Assembly (NCBI GenBank): GCA_024180945.1
Contig: JAKSGN010000026.1
Location: 62,001-126,000, forward strand
Source of the DNA: Macrophomina tecta
Lineage: Eukaryota; Ascomycota; Dothideomycetes; Botryosphaeriales; Botryosphaeriaceae
Reading direction: 5' to 3'
Length of the DNA: 64,000 nucleotides
Made by a program: the position numbers and the translations under genes. Of the stretch, positions 18,113 through 27,988 are shown in pieces; position 1 is the first letter of the stretch; every line of letters begins with the position of its first letter. Under the pieces are notes generated by a model. It saw nothing but the letters and a program-made list of their open reading frames with translations. It was not told the origin of the DNA and made no database searches.

Positions 18113-19423
18113 CCGCACCCGTGCAAAAGTCAGGGCGCACGGACGTGCACGAGTCAAAACAACAACGTACCCTCTTCATCCCTTGCCTCATTACACCACC
18201 ATGCAGCGCATCTTTGGACGCGAAATTTCAGGCAATGCTAGGCAAAGGCATCAGCTTTCACATGATCAACGAGTTTCGGTTATTACACAATCGCAAGATG
18301 GTAAATCTGGGCGTCAAATTGCCCGTGAGACTCGCTTCTCAGAACACGCAATTAGGAGCTGCATCAACCACTACAATACGACTGGCCAGATTGATCTAAC
18401 ACCTCGTACTGGCCGTCCCCCCAAAGTCAGCCTTCGCACGGAGCGCCAGATTATTCGTTTTGTTAACCGGTTCCCAAAACTTAAGCACAGCCAGGTGATT
18501 AAGCAACTCCAGTTATCTATCCATAAAGATACGCTCAGGCGTATTCTACGCAAGAACCATATTACCAAATGGCGTGCAAAGAATCGGCCTTGGATCTCTC
18601 AAGCGAATGCCCGCATTCGGTACCAATATGCAAAGAAATACCGGTATAAGAGCTGGAGATGGTGGATGAGGGTTACGTTCGGTGATGAGTGCTCAGTTGA
18701 GCAGGGCTCTGGCCACGCACCAAGCTGGGTTTTCCGTACGCCTGGCCAGCAAAAGTGGGACCAAAGCCGGCTTAATACACGGCCACTTGGCAAGAAGGCA
18801 AGATGTATGGTATGGGGTGGCTTTTCAGGCCAGCTAGGGGTGTCTGATTTACACGTTATGGAGCGTGATTTGGACTCTCCTAGGCAAGGCTATACTGCCA
18901 AATCCTATATCAAAGTACTGGAGGAACAGGTGCCAAGAAACTACGACTATGGTATGTACTGGTTACAAGATGGTGCTGGTATTCATCGGGCGAACCGGGT
19001 GAAGAAATGGCTGCGTGATCACCAAATTAGGTGCATTACTCACCCCCCATATTCGCCTGATCTGAACCTCCAGGAATACCTTTGGTGGCCACTAAAGATG
19101 AAGCTTCAAGAGATTGCGCCATTTATTGAGCTTGAGAAGAATCCTGAGCGCGTGGAGGCATTACTAGCTGAGTGGTTACCTAGGGCATACGCATTGGTGG
19201 AAAAACCAAGCCTTAAAGCGCTTTGTAAAAGTATGCCACAACGGCTTGTAGATGTTATTCAAGCTGGTGGCTATCAAACTCGCTGGTAGCCTAGCTTTAT
19301 AAAGAATCAACTCTTACTGCATTTGAGCAACTCCTTGTTGAATAATACGACTCCAAAGTATTGGTGTTGGTGGCAGGATAATTAGCGCCTTGGCCGTGCG
19401 CCCTGACTTTTGCACGGGTGCGG
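18113..19423 (+). mobile_element. Tc1-like (mariner superfamily) transposon
   Basis: 1311 bp flanked by TA (18111-18112, 19424-19425) with perfect 30-bp inverted repeats that begin CCGCACCCGTGCAAAAGTCA and end in GCGCACGG. It carries one intact transposase. The TA on its right is also the TA that borders the ACGT end of Fot-F, so it landed exactly at the edge of that element. Confidence 0.95.
18201..19289 (+). CDS. Tc1-family transposase (DD34E)
   Basis: 362 residues from the ATG at 18201. Residues 15-110 form two helix-turn-helix domains (SGRQIARETRFSEHAIRSCI; a GRPP hook, TGRPPKVSL, between them). The catalytic core shows TFGDECSVEQ, WLQDGAGIHRAN and PPYSPDLNLQEYLW. The spacing between the second Asp and the Glu is 34 residues, the Tc1 signature. 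The usual PDLNPIE is changed to PDLNLQE, leaving the Glu in place. It catalyses cut-and-paste transposition into TA. The frame is intact and nearly fills the element. Confidence 0.94.
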   Translation: MQRIFGREISGNARQRHQLSHDQRVSVITQSQDGKSGRQIARETRFSEHAIRSCINHYNTTGQIDLTPRTGRPPKVSLRTERQIIRFVNRFPKLKHSQVIKQLQLSIHKDTLRRILRKNHITKWRAKNRPWISQANARIRYQYAKKYRYKSWRWWMRVTFGDECSVEQGSGHAPSWVFRTPGQQKWDQSRLNTRPLGKKARCMVWGGFSGQLGVSDLHVMERDLDSPRQGYTAKSYIKVLEEQVPRNYDYGMYWLQDGAGIHRANRVKKWLRDHQIRCITHPPYSPDLNLQEYLWWPLKMKLQEIAPFIELEKNPERVEALLAEWLPRAYALVEKPSLKALCKSMPQRLVDVIQAGGYQTRW

Positions 19424-19425
19424 TA

Positions 19426-19829
19426 ACGTAGGTGGCAAGCGAGCCGCCCAGGCAAGCGAGCCACCCACCTCATCAACTTTCTACGCCTTTGCACGCGTAT
19501 AACTCCACAGCACACGATAATACTATCTAATCAACGAAGGATATTATTGTGTAGTATTTACAGTATCCTTCTGGCACGTACGTGAATTATGCCCTGGCTC
19601 TCTGCAGCGCCCACAGCGCGCTATTTGCTGCCTGCTCACACCTGATCGAGCCTTGCCTTGACGCGTTTCGCCCTCAAGCTGCTCACCAACGTCCTTTTGA
19701 GTAATAATTTCCTCGCCCTCCGTCTTTGTTAACGCATCTTGCTTCTGGATCCGCTTTTTTTTGCGCTGTCTACGCTTTGTGGCGGCCTCATTTGCCTTCT
19801 CTAGGCTAGAGACCCGATCGCGTAGCAAC
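19426..19829 (-). mobile_element. Fot-F: truncated Fot element (left end only)
   Basis: It starts with ACGTAGGTGGC and the 17-bp units AAGCGAGCCGCCCAGGC (19437-19453) and AAGCGAGCCACCCACCT (19454-19470). A minus-strand transposase C-terminus follows. It ends abruptly at 19829, where the 146-bp LTR begins. Confidence 0.85.
19544..19829 (-). pseudogene. Fot-F transposase C-terminal fragment
   Basis: About 95 residues are left, from LLRDRVSSLEKANEAATKRR through the Lys/Arg tract to a CCHC knuckle (CGRCREPGHNSRTC) and stop. It is very close to the C-terminus of the Fot-C protein (LTKAEGEEI versus LTKTEGEEI). Everything upstream, including the catalytic core, is missing. Confidence 0.85.
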
Positions 19830-19975
19830 TGTTGGATTGGATGGGGTCGCAATCACCAGATGATAAGTGGCATAAATTAGGAGGGAGAGGCTCAGGAGTC
19901 GCCTCTTATCCTCAGAATCTAAGGCTAACTACTTTGGGATGCATCTGTGCGCTCGTGTATAGCCATATTCCAACA
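19830..19975. mobile_element. 146-bp solo LTR at a junction of two elements
   Basis: It begins TGTTGGATTGG and ends ATATTCCAACA (TG..CA), and is 143 of 146 bases identical to the reverse complement of 45500-45645. There is no target duplication here (GCAAC left, CCTTC right). The left neighbour is Fot-F and the right neighbour is LINE-2, both truncated at the LTR edge. That suggests recombination through the LTR. Confidence 0.75.
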
Positions 19976-20953
19976 CCTTCGCAGTTGACTGAGGTCCGCC
20001 GTCCACCACTTCTTCACGTATGGTGACGGTCTCGCTTTAGGGATGCAGCGCCGCAGTGCTGCCGAGACCGTTTCTAATAGATAGTTGGTGAAGCTTTCCA
20101 TGTCCTGGGCATCTGGAGGAGGCTCCTTAACAAGTGTCTTTCTCATCTCGCTTCTAACGGCCTCCCAGCTGGCACTGCGGAACGTGTATTGCGCTTCCAG
20201 TTCCTGGTAAGGCACGTCAGTCTCAAAATAGGTCTCGATAGCCAGATGATCACGTCCGTATGCCGTGCTAGTAGGGCTACAGTTGCTCATCTCTTCCGTT
20301 AGTTGGGGCGACGCTAGGATAAGATCGATCGTAGAGCTGTGTCCGGCCGACTCGTACGTGACCGTGCCTCTAGGCAGCAGGCTCTGCAGGTGAAAGTCCT
20401 CCATAAAGTCGATTATCGGCGCGCCTTCTCCGCTGCGTGGTGAGCCGTACACAAGATCACCTCCCCACAACTGGTCGTGTCTATTAAAATCACCGCAGAT
20501 GAGGAGCTCTAGTACCCCGTTGGTTTGGCTTCCTACCTGTGTGATTGCCGTTCGCAGGTGCTCAAGCGCGCTGGTGAGTTCCGGGTCGTCCACGTTCTCC
20601 TTCTTGGCGACGTACACGGCTGCCACGAACACGATCCGGTCCCGTAGCGTAATAACTGCGGCTGTAATGTCGGCAGAGGGTACTACTATCTGCCTGGCTT
20701 GCGTGTCTTTGCGGATCCACAACATTGAACGAACGGGATAGCGACTATGTCGCGACGTCGTCGGCAGTAGTTGCTTCCAGTATGAATGAGTGACTGGTAC
20801 TGCCATGGTCTCGCCGCCAGGCCCGCGAGAGCAGCTTGGCTCCGAGATGAAAATAACGCTGAAATCGCTGAGGTCTTCGTCGTTTAGTAGGCTATACTGC
20901 GCTGTTCCGCTCTTTCCTAAGTTCGCGTGAATCACTTTTAGCGGTCTACTCAT
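19976..20953 (-). pseudogene. LINE-2 ORF2, endonuclease part only
   Basis: The frame starts at the ATG at 20953 and is cut at 19976 after about 320 residues. It shows the endonuclease motifs (VIHANLGKSG, LICGDFNRHDQLWGGD, STIDLILASPQL, GRDHLAIE). The reverse transcriptase and RNase H are gone. The ATG overlaps the ORF1 stop by eight bases (ATGAGTAG), so the intact parent element also relied on coupled translation, with a different overlap from LINE-1. Confidence 0.88.
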
Positions 20954-22193
20954 TCCGATGGTGGAGCATTTCGCGCAAGAGCTTGTCGTACTCCGGGCAG
21001 CCTCTATCGTCTGCTCTGTGCGGCCCGCCGCAAGCGGCGCACTTTACCGTCGTCGACGAGCAGGCATCTTCCCTGTGGCCGATGCCCGCGCACTTCGCGC
21101 ATCGTTCTTCTCCTCGGCAGCGGAACTGCAGGTGGTCGTAGCTCTGGCACTTGAAGCAGCGCCTTGGCCGCGGGCGGTGCTCAAACACGTTAGTATACGC
21201 CGCCTCTCCGCCTACATCGATCACTCTCCTAGCGAGAAGTGCGTCCGCCTCGCTCTTCTTGGCGAGGTAAATCACCGCCGACCCGTAGAGACGGCTGCTC
21301 GGCTTACTTAGCCAACGGACCTGCGTTACTTCAACGTCGTTCTCAGCGCCAATCTTCTCGCTTGCATCGGTGCGCACAGTAGTGCGGTCATCGTTCAGAA
21401 TGGTCAGCTTGTTGACATTGTCTACTTTGACCGGGTGCCACTGGCGACCCCGGATCCTCGCCCCACGGAAGGCCGTCTCCAGCCATCCGAGGTTCGACCT
21501 GACGAGCTCTTCGTCCTCTTCCGTCCTAAAGAAAGCGCGCACCTTGGCCGCGTCGTTCGGGTTCCTTGTGATTCCGCAGCACTTGACCTCCTTTGTAGCT
21601 TCCTGACTCTGCAGCGCCGTCTGCAGCCGCGCGCGGATATCCCCAGGACCCGCGTTACCGACGCTGGTGTTGGTGAGATCGAGCTCGATCGCGGGCGGCA
21701 TCATATGAGCATTAGGCACGGTCGCTTGGTTTGTGCGCACTGGAACGGCGGCGGCGGACGACGGACTGCTGTTCGCTGGTGTCGGCGGAGCTCCTCGGAG
21801 CACGTTTGCGCGCGTCGACTCGACCAGCGCCGCCATTTGCTTCTCCATCTTCCCAATGCGCTCCTCCATCTTAGCCTGCGTTTCCTCGGACATCTCGAGC
21901 ACGCTGCGTAAGTGCTTAATCTCGTCCTCGTTCCTAGCCACCTGCTCCGCGAGCTCTTCGTTCCGCTCGGTAAGCCGGTCGTTCTGCGTAATAATGACAT
22001 TGAGCAGGCCAATAACGTCGTCTAAGGTCGAATCGGTAGGTAGTTCGGGTGCGGTAGTCGGGCGAGCCCTTCGGTGCCCCGTTGGTTTGCCGGTGTGGAG
22101 GGCACGATAGTCGGGGCGTTCCTGAAGGCGCACAGCGCGTCGCGACGCGCCAACGGTCGCGTATCCGCCCCCATCATCTTCGTCTCCAGACAT
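20946..22193 (-). CDS. LINE-2 ORF1: gag-like protein with three zinc knuckles
   Basis: 415 residues from the ATG at 22193. The frame is open a little further upstream, starting at a GTG. A coiled coil lies near residues 80-140 (LTERNEELAEQVARNEDEIK). An RRM-like gag domain follows (GDIRARLQTALQSQEATKEV). The C-terminus carries three Cys-rich knuckles: CFKCQSYDHLQFRC, CAKCAGIGHREDAC and CAACGGPHRADDRGC. This is the usual ORF1 plan of fungal Tad-like LINEs. A shorter decayed relative lies at 38962-39753. The frame is intact even though the element is not. Confidence 0.85.
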   Translation of the reverse strand: MSGDEDDGGGYATVGASRRAVRLQERPDYRALHTGKPTGHRRARPTTAPELPTDSTLDDVIGLLNVIITQNDRLTERNEELAEQVARNEDEIKHLRSVLEMSEETQAKMEERIGKMEKQMAALVESTRANVLRGAPPTPANSSPSSAAAVPVRTNQATVPNAHMMPPAIELDLTNTSVGNAGPGDIRARLQTALQSQEATKEVKCCGITRNPNDAAKVRAFFRTEEDEELVRSNLGWLETAFRGARIRGRQWHPVKVDNVNKLTILNDDRTTVRTDASEKIGAENDVEVTQVRWLSKPSSRLYGSAVIYLAKKSEADALLARRVIDVGGEAAYTNVFEHRPRPRRCFKCQSYDHLQFRCRGEERCAKCAGIGHREDACSSTTVKCAACGGPHRADDRGCPEYDKLLREMLHHRNE

Positions 22194-22471
22194 TGTAAGG
22201 CCGATAAGCTCCCTCAGTATCTCAGGTACGAATCCTTGGTCATCCGCGTCCGTTGGGGGCACTCTTGGTGTCGGCGACGAAGAAAGGCGCCGTGACAGTT
22301 AATCGAACTGATTGTTCTGATTGAGTTGAGTGGGTCTGCTGTGCCTGCTTCGGTAGATCAATGCTTGGCGTCACGTGATTCACGTGACCCCAAGTTCCTT
22401 TCTGTGAGGGTGAGTTCTGCGCGTTCGAAACAGACCTGGCGCGATAGTGAACGAGCCGGCAGCTCTTTAAA

Positions 22472-22858
22472 GTGGCGCCTGAACCGACAAGAAAGTCACT
22501 AGAGTTCTACCGCGGCACACCAAGGGCGCTGGGCTCGCTGATCACACAAATGAGAACCGGTAAGATTGGCCTACGGCACTTCCTCCATCAGAGGAAAGTG
22601 CCAGGTATAGAATCTGGTGAATGCGACTGCGGGCATGGACTGCAGACAGTCAGCCACGTGCTGTACACGTGTAGCAAGTTCGACGGACTAAGACTCTCCT
22701 TCCGTATGCCGGACAACAGCGGGCGGAGATGCTGGACAACGGACCTGAGGAAGCTGCTGAGCCAGCGCAGCACAGCTATAGCAGCAGCAAAATTCATGAT
22801 GGCAACCAAGCTCCTTGGGCAATTTGGAGCGACATCGTGCGCACAGCATGAAGCTTGA
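22472..22858 (+). pseudogene. LINE ORF2 C-terminal tail
   Basis: The last roughly 125 residues of a LINE ORF2, recognised by the post-RNase-H Cys motif CDCGHGLQTVSHVLYTC and the flanking ESGE and CSKFDGLR. No upstream catalytic domain is present. It is the start of the plus-strand 3' segment of LINE-2. Confidence 0.75.
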
Positions 22859-23057
22859 CACTGGAGGAAGACGGGATAGTTTGCGGAGGCACCTGGCACT
22901 GCGGGAAGCTGCAGCGCCAAGAGACATGTAGAGGTATGCAGAATAGATAGTGGGCCAAGCTCCACTGCCTCGCTTAGGCTCGAACGGGCCTAGCGGGCGC
23001 AGTGGAGCCGGCCGCATGCCGCATAGCTGCCTTCGGCGGCTGGGACGGTCTATGAAC

Positions 23058-23081
23058 TCATCATCATCATCATCATCATCA
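23058..23081 (+). repeat. (TCA)8 LINE tail
   Basis: Eight TCA units follow the conserved GGGACGGTCTATGAAC end of the LINE 3' UTR. Related tails lie at 36241, 38587 (minus strand) and about 41390. Confidence 0.75.
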
Positions 23082-23435
23082 TCCCCGCAGAACGTCCTTT
23101 CCTTCCTTATTCCCTATACTGTGGAGGCTGCGCCGTAACACTTGGAGGTAAACCTTACAACTTATCGATCTTCCGTGCCGGATTTCTTCACTATGGCATT
23201 TGCAAGTGGGTGGGTTAACCTCATCTGTCCATTGGCTACTTTTTGCACGCCACTAATTTCGGATTTAACCCTAATATATTCTTTCACTGTGGTTGAAATG
23301 GTCTCTGTGGTATTGGGTTCGCATATCTATTCCGCCGCCACTACAATAGTCCACTTGCTTTCTTTACGAAATCGTTCAGTCACCACCGTCTGCCGCTACT
23401 TACGCACCTTGAAACCCGCATTCACTAGTTTGGCA

Positions 23436-24836
23436 ATGGCTTCTAGTAACCCTGATAGCAAGGCATCAAGTGTCCTGAACTGCAATATTCCGCTCATCTG
23501 CCTTTCCACCATCGCCATCGGTATTCGCCTCTACACCCGACTCTTCATCAAGAAGGCAATTGGATTGGATGATTGTAAGTCCTAAGCAAATGATACCCTT
23601 ATTCCAGATTCTAATCCGAAAATTAATAGACCTCGTAACATGCGCATATGTAAGCTTATTAACTACAATAACAAAAAAGAAAAAGTTGATATCACTCATT
23701 CCCTCTTGTGCTTAGGTAGCTGGCATGGTACTGTTCATTGCCTGTTGTGTTGGTAAGGAAAACAAATGTCACACTAGCTTCCTTTGCGGCTCTGGAGATG
23801 GAAAATTATGCCCGTTCTAACATTAAGCCAGGAACCAAATACGGTCTTGGCTATCATTTGCGTGCTGTGTCTGAAGGTCATATCATTACTTTTAGAAAGG
23901 TAGGTCTCTTATACTATATGCTGACCTATGGAGACCGGCTCAACCAAGGCATAGATCCAGTTTCTCATGCAACTATCTTATATCGCCTCATTCGTCGCCT
24001 CTAAGCTCTCCTTTGCCGCCCTATATCTGCGTGTCTTCCCGGACCAGCTATTCCGCAGAATTATTTTGAGTCTTACCATAGTGCTTGTAGCGGAGTACAT
24101 CGAAGAGACAGTTGTGGTATGCCTACAGTGCAAGCCCATACGAAAGCTTTGGCGGCCAACCATTAAGGGAAGTTGTATGGACCTACGCACGTTTTACTAC
24201 GTTGCATTCGCGGTTAAACTTGCGACGGATTTAGCCTTGTTCCTCCTACCGATCCCAGCGCTGCAAAGGCTCCAGACAAGTTTGGGAAAGAAAATTGGTG
24301 TGATGGCCATGTTTTCTCTTGGGTTACTGTAAGTCAGACCCCGAGCGTCCATGCAGCAGAGCACCGTTATTGATCGCATTATAGTGTCTGTGTTATCAGC
24401 ATCATCCGTGCACCATTTTTATCTAAGATAGACGCAGATATTACTTGTAAGTATCAGGTTTGGCCGATTGCCTGCATCAAACATAGCGTAGAAACCCGAA
24501 TAGAAGAAATTAATCAAGCTCTCTATAGACTCTCTCGTCGTGGCATTAAATTGGTCGTCAGTCGAAATTTGCAGTCTTATAGTCTGCTCCTGCATTCCTA
24601 GCTTGCGGCCCTTCCTTCGGCAGTTTCCCGCAGTCAGCAGCCTGCTCAGGCTAAGCACTCGATCTACAGTTTCCCGGGTCCCTGATTCAAACCAGCAAGC
24701 GTACAATTTGGAGTTGCGGAATTCTAAAAGGACTAAAAATCCATATCTGCACGGCCTTAGCACGCTCAATTTAACACAGAAGACTAATGGAGACAGCCAG
24801 GAGGTTATTCTACCAAGCGAGCCATCAACCGGGTAA
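23436..24836 (+). CDS. Rhodopsin-like seven-helix membrane protein (PTH11-related family), spliced
   Basis: The segments match the fungal rhodopsin-domain membrane family: IAIGIRLYTRLFIKKAIGLDD (helix 1 and the DD motif), KYGLGYHLRAV, SYIASFVASKLSFAALYLRVF, CLQCKPIRKLW (the conserved C-x-P-x-x-x-x-W loop), ATDLALFLLPIPAL, then SLVVALNWSSVEICSLIVC near the C-terminus. Introns are visible at 23575 (GTAAGT), 23900 (GTAGGT), 24331 (GTAAGT) and 24450 (GTAAGT). The last join gives DIT-Y-SLVV in frame. The junction between 23720 and 23830 is not settled and may hide a frameshift. ATG 23436 is preferred because it sits just before helix 1. The protein is probably a plasma-membrane sensor-like protein of unknown ligand. 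Exact exon ends are approximate. Confidence 0.7.
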
Positions 24837-24839
24837 AAG

Positions 24840-26072
24840 AAGACAGTAGAAACAATAAAATAGCCCGTGGATTACAACTGAAATTAAAAAGAAAAAAAAA
24901 AGGTGGGGGCATAAGCAGTGGTTCCCGATATGTACGGATACTGGGGGCGCAGATTCTTAGACAACTCGATCAAGATTTCCGTATCTAATTGTGAAGGTGC
25001 TGAAGGGCCAAAATTGTGTGTATGATTTATTCATTGCGTGGTTATATGATACATCGTGATGATTCGGTAAAGTACGGACGGTTCAATGAATCGAATCAAA
25101 TCAAATCAATCGGCTCACAACGTTAATTGAAAGCTTGAACTAAGGCCCGGAATAGCCGAAAGAAACAAAAATGACGCGTAGCGAGCACTATCCCTTAACT
25201 AAGCGGTAGGCGTCGCACCGTCCGTGTATGGCTACTAAGTCGGATCTCCCTACAGCCTGCCAACGCTCAATTCTCGCGAAAACTTTCTCACTCGTGGCCA
25301 AAGGTGTGGCTCCTAATCTGGACCTCCTGTTACCGCACGGACGGCCATCCCAACCCAAGAAACCACCCAGCGACTAAATTATCACAAGGACATGATTAGC
25401 CGCCACCAGTAAAGCAGTAGTTAACCCTAAAAGAGGGACAGCCGCGCAGCGCCAGCCAGAGACACAATTGACAAAGTCACTATTGCAGTGCTCCACTCAG
25501 ACACATCCCAGAAAGTCCGGTGCTTCGTCCCTTTCCAATTCTTTATCTCAACCTGCAGAAACGCATATCCGAAAGCTGCTAGCTCAGTTGCAGGTGGGCC
25601 ATCCTGTTGTGAAGCCATGCAGAGCGGCCCGATCTTCCGCAAGCCGCCGTATGGTGTTCAAAGCCTAGCCCCGGTGCTCTCCGCGGAGTAGAGTTGAGCA
25701 CTGTAGCGCAGTGGCTCTCGAGGGTGTTGCATTTTCCGAAGCACATCGCTGCGAAATGGTCGCCATGTGTAGATCGTCATTACCTCGGTCGTGCATGCTA
25801 GATTGTCATCTTGGACTAAACGCGCCCTGCGACCGCTGACGCCTTAAGCAACGGTAGCGTGCGCGCTAAGAGGTCTAGCCTTGGGTGCTTGGGCTCCGGA
25901 TTCCTTTCCGGTTGCCGGTGGGTCTTGTACCACTCCTGTCGATCTCGTGTCTTGCTAGGATCTGTGGCTTGCATGCATAAGTGACGCGCAGCTTTCCACC
26001 TTGGCGGTGATGCTGGCTGCGCACGGAACCATCTCCGAATGTCTTTTCACATATTCTCTGCAACCTGTTCTG
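24840..26072. other. Intergenic, no gene seen
   Basis: It contains a 10-A run near 24892 and a run of ATCAAATCAAATCAAT near 25090. Short frames show no motif. Confidence 0.45.
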
Positions 26073-26079
26073 TAACGTA

Positions 26080-27875
26080 ACGTGTTTCACCAGTGAGCTG
26101 CGCACCCCACAAACCCAAGACGCGTCTTTGCACGAAAACAAACATGGCATCACCACAACTTTCTCAATCACTCCAAAAAGAAGCGAGGTTAGCTCTTGCT
26201 TCCCAAGCCTTGCAAAGGAACCCAAATCAAAGTCGGCGCGCTCTAGGACGGTCGTACGGTGTTCCGGAATCAACCCTACGGACGCGTCTTCATGGCACCC
26301 AAGCTAGACATGAGTTACCTTCACCAAAACGAAAGCTACAGCCAACAGAAGAACGGGCGCTAGTTCAGTGGATTCTGGACTTGGATCGACGAGGATTTCC
26401 GCCCCAGATTATTGACGTACGGCGAATGGCAGACACTTTGCTCGCGGCGCGCAGCCACGATCCCTTACCTCAACCAGTTGGTAAGAACTGGGTACCTCGC
26501 TTTATCGACAACCAGCCTGAGCTTAAAACGAAATGGAATCGAAAGTTTCATTCACAACGCGCTAAATGCGAGGATGCGGACGCGATTAACGCGTGGTTCA
26601 AGCGCGTTCAAGAGACGCGTCAGTCGTATGGCATTCTTGACGACATTTACAACTTTGACGAGACAGGATTCATGATGGGTATGGTTGCGACATCGAAAGT
26701 GGTCACAAGCTCCGACACGATCGGCCGAGCGATCGTCGTGCAGCCAGGAAACCGGGAGTGGACAACGGCGATTGAGGGCATCAACGCCTCCGGCTGGGCG
26801 ATTCCACCGTTCGTCATTCTCGCTGGAAAGGTGCACCAGTCAAACTGGTATCGAGGACTGCCGGCTGATTGGGTAATTGCTGTAAGCGACAACGGCTGGA
26901 CGACAGATCAGCTGGGTCTTGAATGGATCAAGCATTTCAATACGCACACGGAATCTCGCACCAAGGGGACCCACCGTCTGCTCATCCTCGACGGCCACAG
27001 CAGCCACGCAACGCCCGAACTCGACCAATACTGCATGGCAAACAATATTGTCACGCTCTGCATGCCTGCGCATACGTCGCATCTTCTCCAGCCGCTTGAC
27101 GTCAGCTGCTTTTCCCCTCTCAAGCGCTCGTACGGTCAGGAGGTGCAGGAAAGCGTCCGCCAGGGAATCCACCATATCGACAAAGATGATTTTCTCACGA
27201 CATACTCAAGGGTGCGCCCATCTGTCTTTACGGATCAAAACATCAGAAGCGGATTCCGAGCTACAGGGCTTATACCGTACGACCCACAACGCGTCTTGTC
27301 GTCGCTCACCGTCACCAAGACACCCTCTCCACCAGGGACGGCTAACGGACAAGCACCTCAATGGACGTCGGAAACACCTCATACTTTGGCTCAGCTAGAG
27401 CAGCAGACTCGGCTTGTACGGGATCTCATCCAGCGCCAATCCCAGAGCCCGACAAACCAAGCATTCAGCCAACTAGTCAAGGGATGTCAGATGGCGATGC
27501 ATTCAGCTGTGATACTTGCAAAGGAAAATTCGGAGCTTCGTGCGGCCAATCAACGGCGAAAACAAAAGCAGCAATACCGCCGAAGGTATGTCGCACACGG
27601 AGACGCTTTGCAGGCTCAGCAAGGGCAGTTCTTAGTTCAAAGGATAGAAAGTAGGGAAGAAGAGGCTGATCAACGGGAATCGATAGCTGTACGACAACGT
27701 GCACCGCCGACGTGCAGTAAGTGTCATTTACAAGGCCACACGATTCGGCGCTGTCCTGAGATCCAAAGAGCGGTTAGATAGGGGTTTCAATTAAATTCAA
27801 GGCGTTGTGGTGGAACATCTGTGCGAAGACGCGTCCTGGGTCTGGTGGGGTGCGCAGCTCACTGGTGAAACACGT
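26080..27875 (+). mobile_element. Fot-G: intact Fot element with single-unit terminal repeats
   Basis: 1796 bp between TA dinucleotides (26078-26079, 27876-27877). The arms begin ACGTGTTTCACC and then have one unit, AGTGAGCTGCGCACCCC, instead of two. It is inserted at the TA within bases 4-5 of the terminal repeat of Fot-H. The relic Fot-D belongs to the same family. Confidence 0.92.
26144..27781 (+). CDS. Fot-G transposase (DD35D)
   Basis: 545 residues from the ATG at 26144. The N-terminal helix-turn-helix domains include RRALGRSYGVPESTLRTRL and the CENP-B-type GKNWVPRFIDNQPELK. The catalytic residues are in YNFDETGFMMGM, LLILDGHSSHAT and LLQPLDVSCFSPLKRSY. The C-terminus has a helical Lys/Arg/Gln-rich segment and a CCHC knuckle (CSKCHLQGHTIRRC). 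It is intact, and it is the best template for judging the decayed copy at 14815-15711. Confidence 0.95.
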   Translation: MASPQLSQSLQKEARLALASQALQRNPNQSRRALGRSYGVPESTLRTRLHGTQARHELPSPKRKLQPTEERALVQWILDLDRRGFPPQIIDVRRMADTLLAARSHDPLPQPVGKNWVPRFIDNQPELKTKWNRKFHSQRAKCEDADAINAWFKRVQETRQSYGILDDIYNFDETGFMMGMVATSKVVTSSDTIGRAIVVQPGNREWTTAIEGINASGWAIPPFVILAGKVHQSNWYRGLPADWVIAVSDNGWTTDQLGLEWIKHFNTHTESRTKGTHRLLILDGHSSHATPELDQYCMANNIVTLCMPAHTSHLLQPLDVSCFSPLKRSYGQEVQESVRQGIHHIDKDDFLTTYSRVRPSVFTDQNIRSGFRATGLIPYDPQRVLSSLTVTKTPSPPGTANGQAPQWTSETPHTLAQLEQQTRLVRDLIQRQSQSPTNQAFSQLVKGCQMAMHSAVILAKENSELRAANQRRKQKQQYRRRYVAHGDALQAQQGQFLVQRIESREEEADQRESIAVRQRAPPTCSKCHLQGHTIRRCPEIQRAVR

Positions 27876-27988
27876 TACTTCATAAGCGAATTAGTCGCAT
27901 AAGCGAATTAGTCGGGCATTTCTTGGCACCACGGACAACACCACCATCTTCTTGCATTATGACATTACCAGCTAATTTTGTATGACAA

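Larger units (their letters stand above)
19976..23081. mobile_element. LINE-2: rearranged non-LTR element with inverted 5' part
   Basis: The left segment (19976 to about 22440) is on the minus strand and carries the ORF1 and the first quarter of ORF2. The right segment (about 22440-23081) is on the plus strand and carries the ORF2 C-terminus, 3' UTR and (TCA)8 tail. The 5' end of the inverted part faces the 3' segment, the arrangement produced by twin priming. The reverse transcriptase is absent, so the copy is dead. Confidence 0.7.

Noticed and set aside
17239..18126. 295-codon minus-strand frame
   Set aside because: Arg/Pro/Ser/Cys-rich, no motif, overlaps equally long frames on the other strand and part of the Tc1 element end. 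Typical of GC-rich noncoding DNA.
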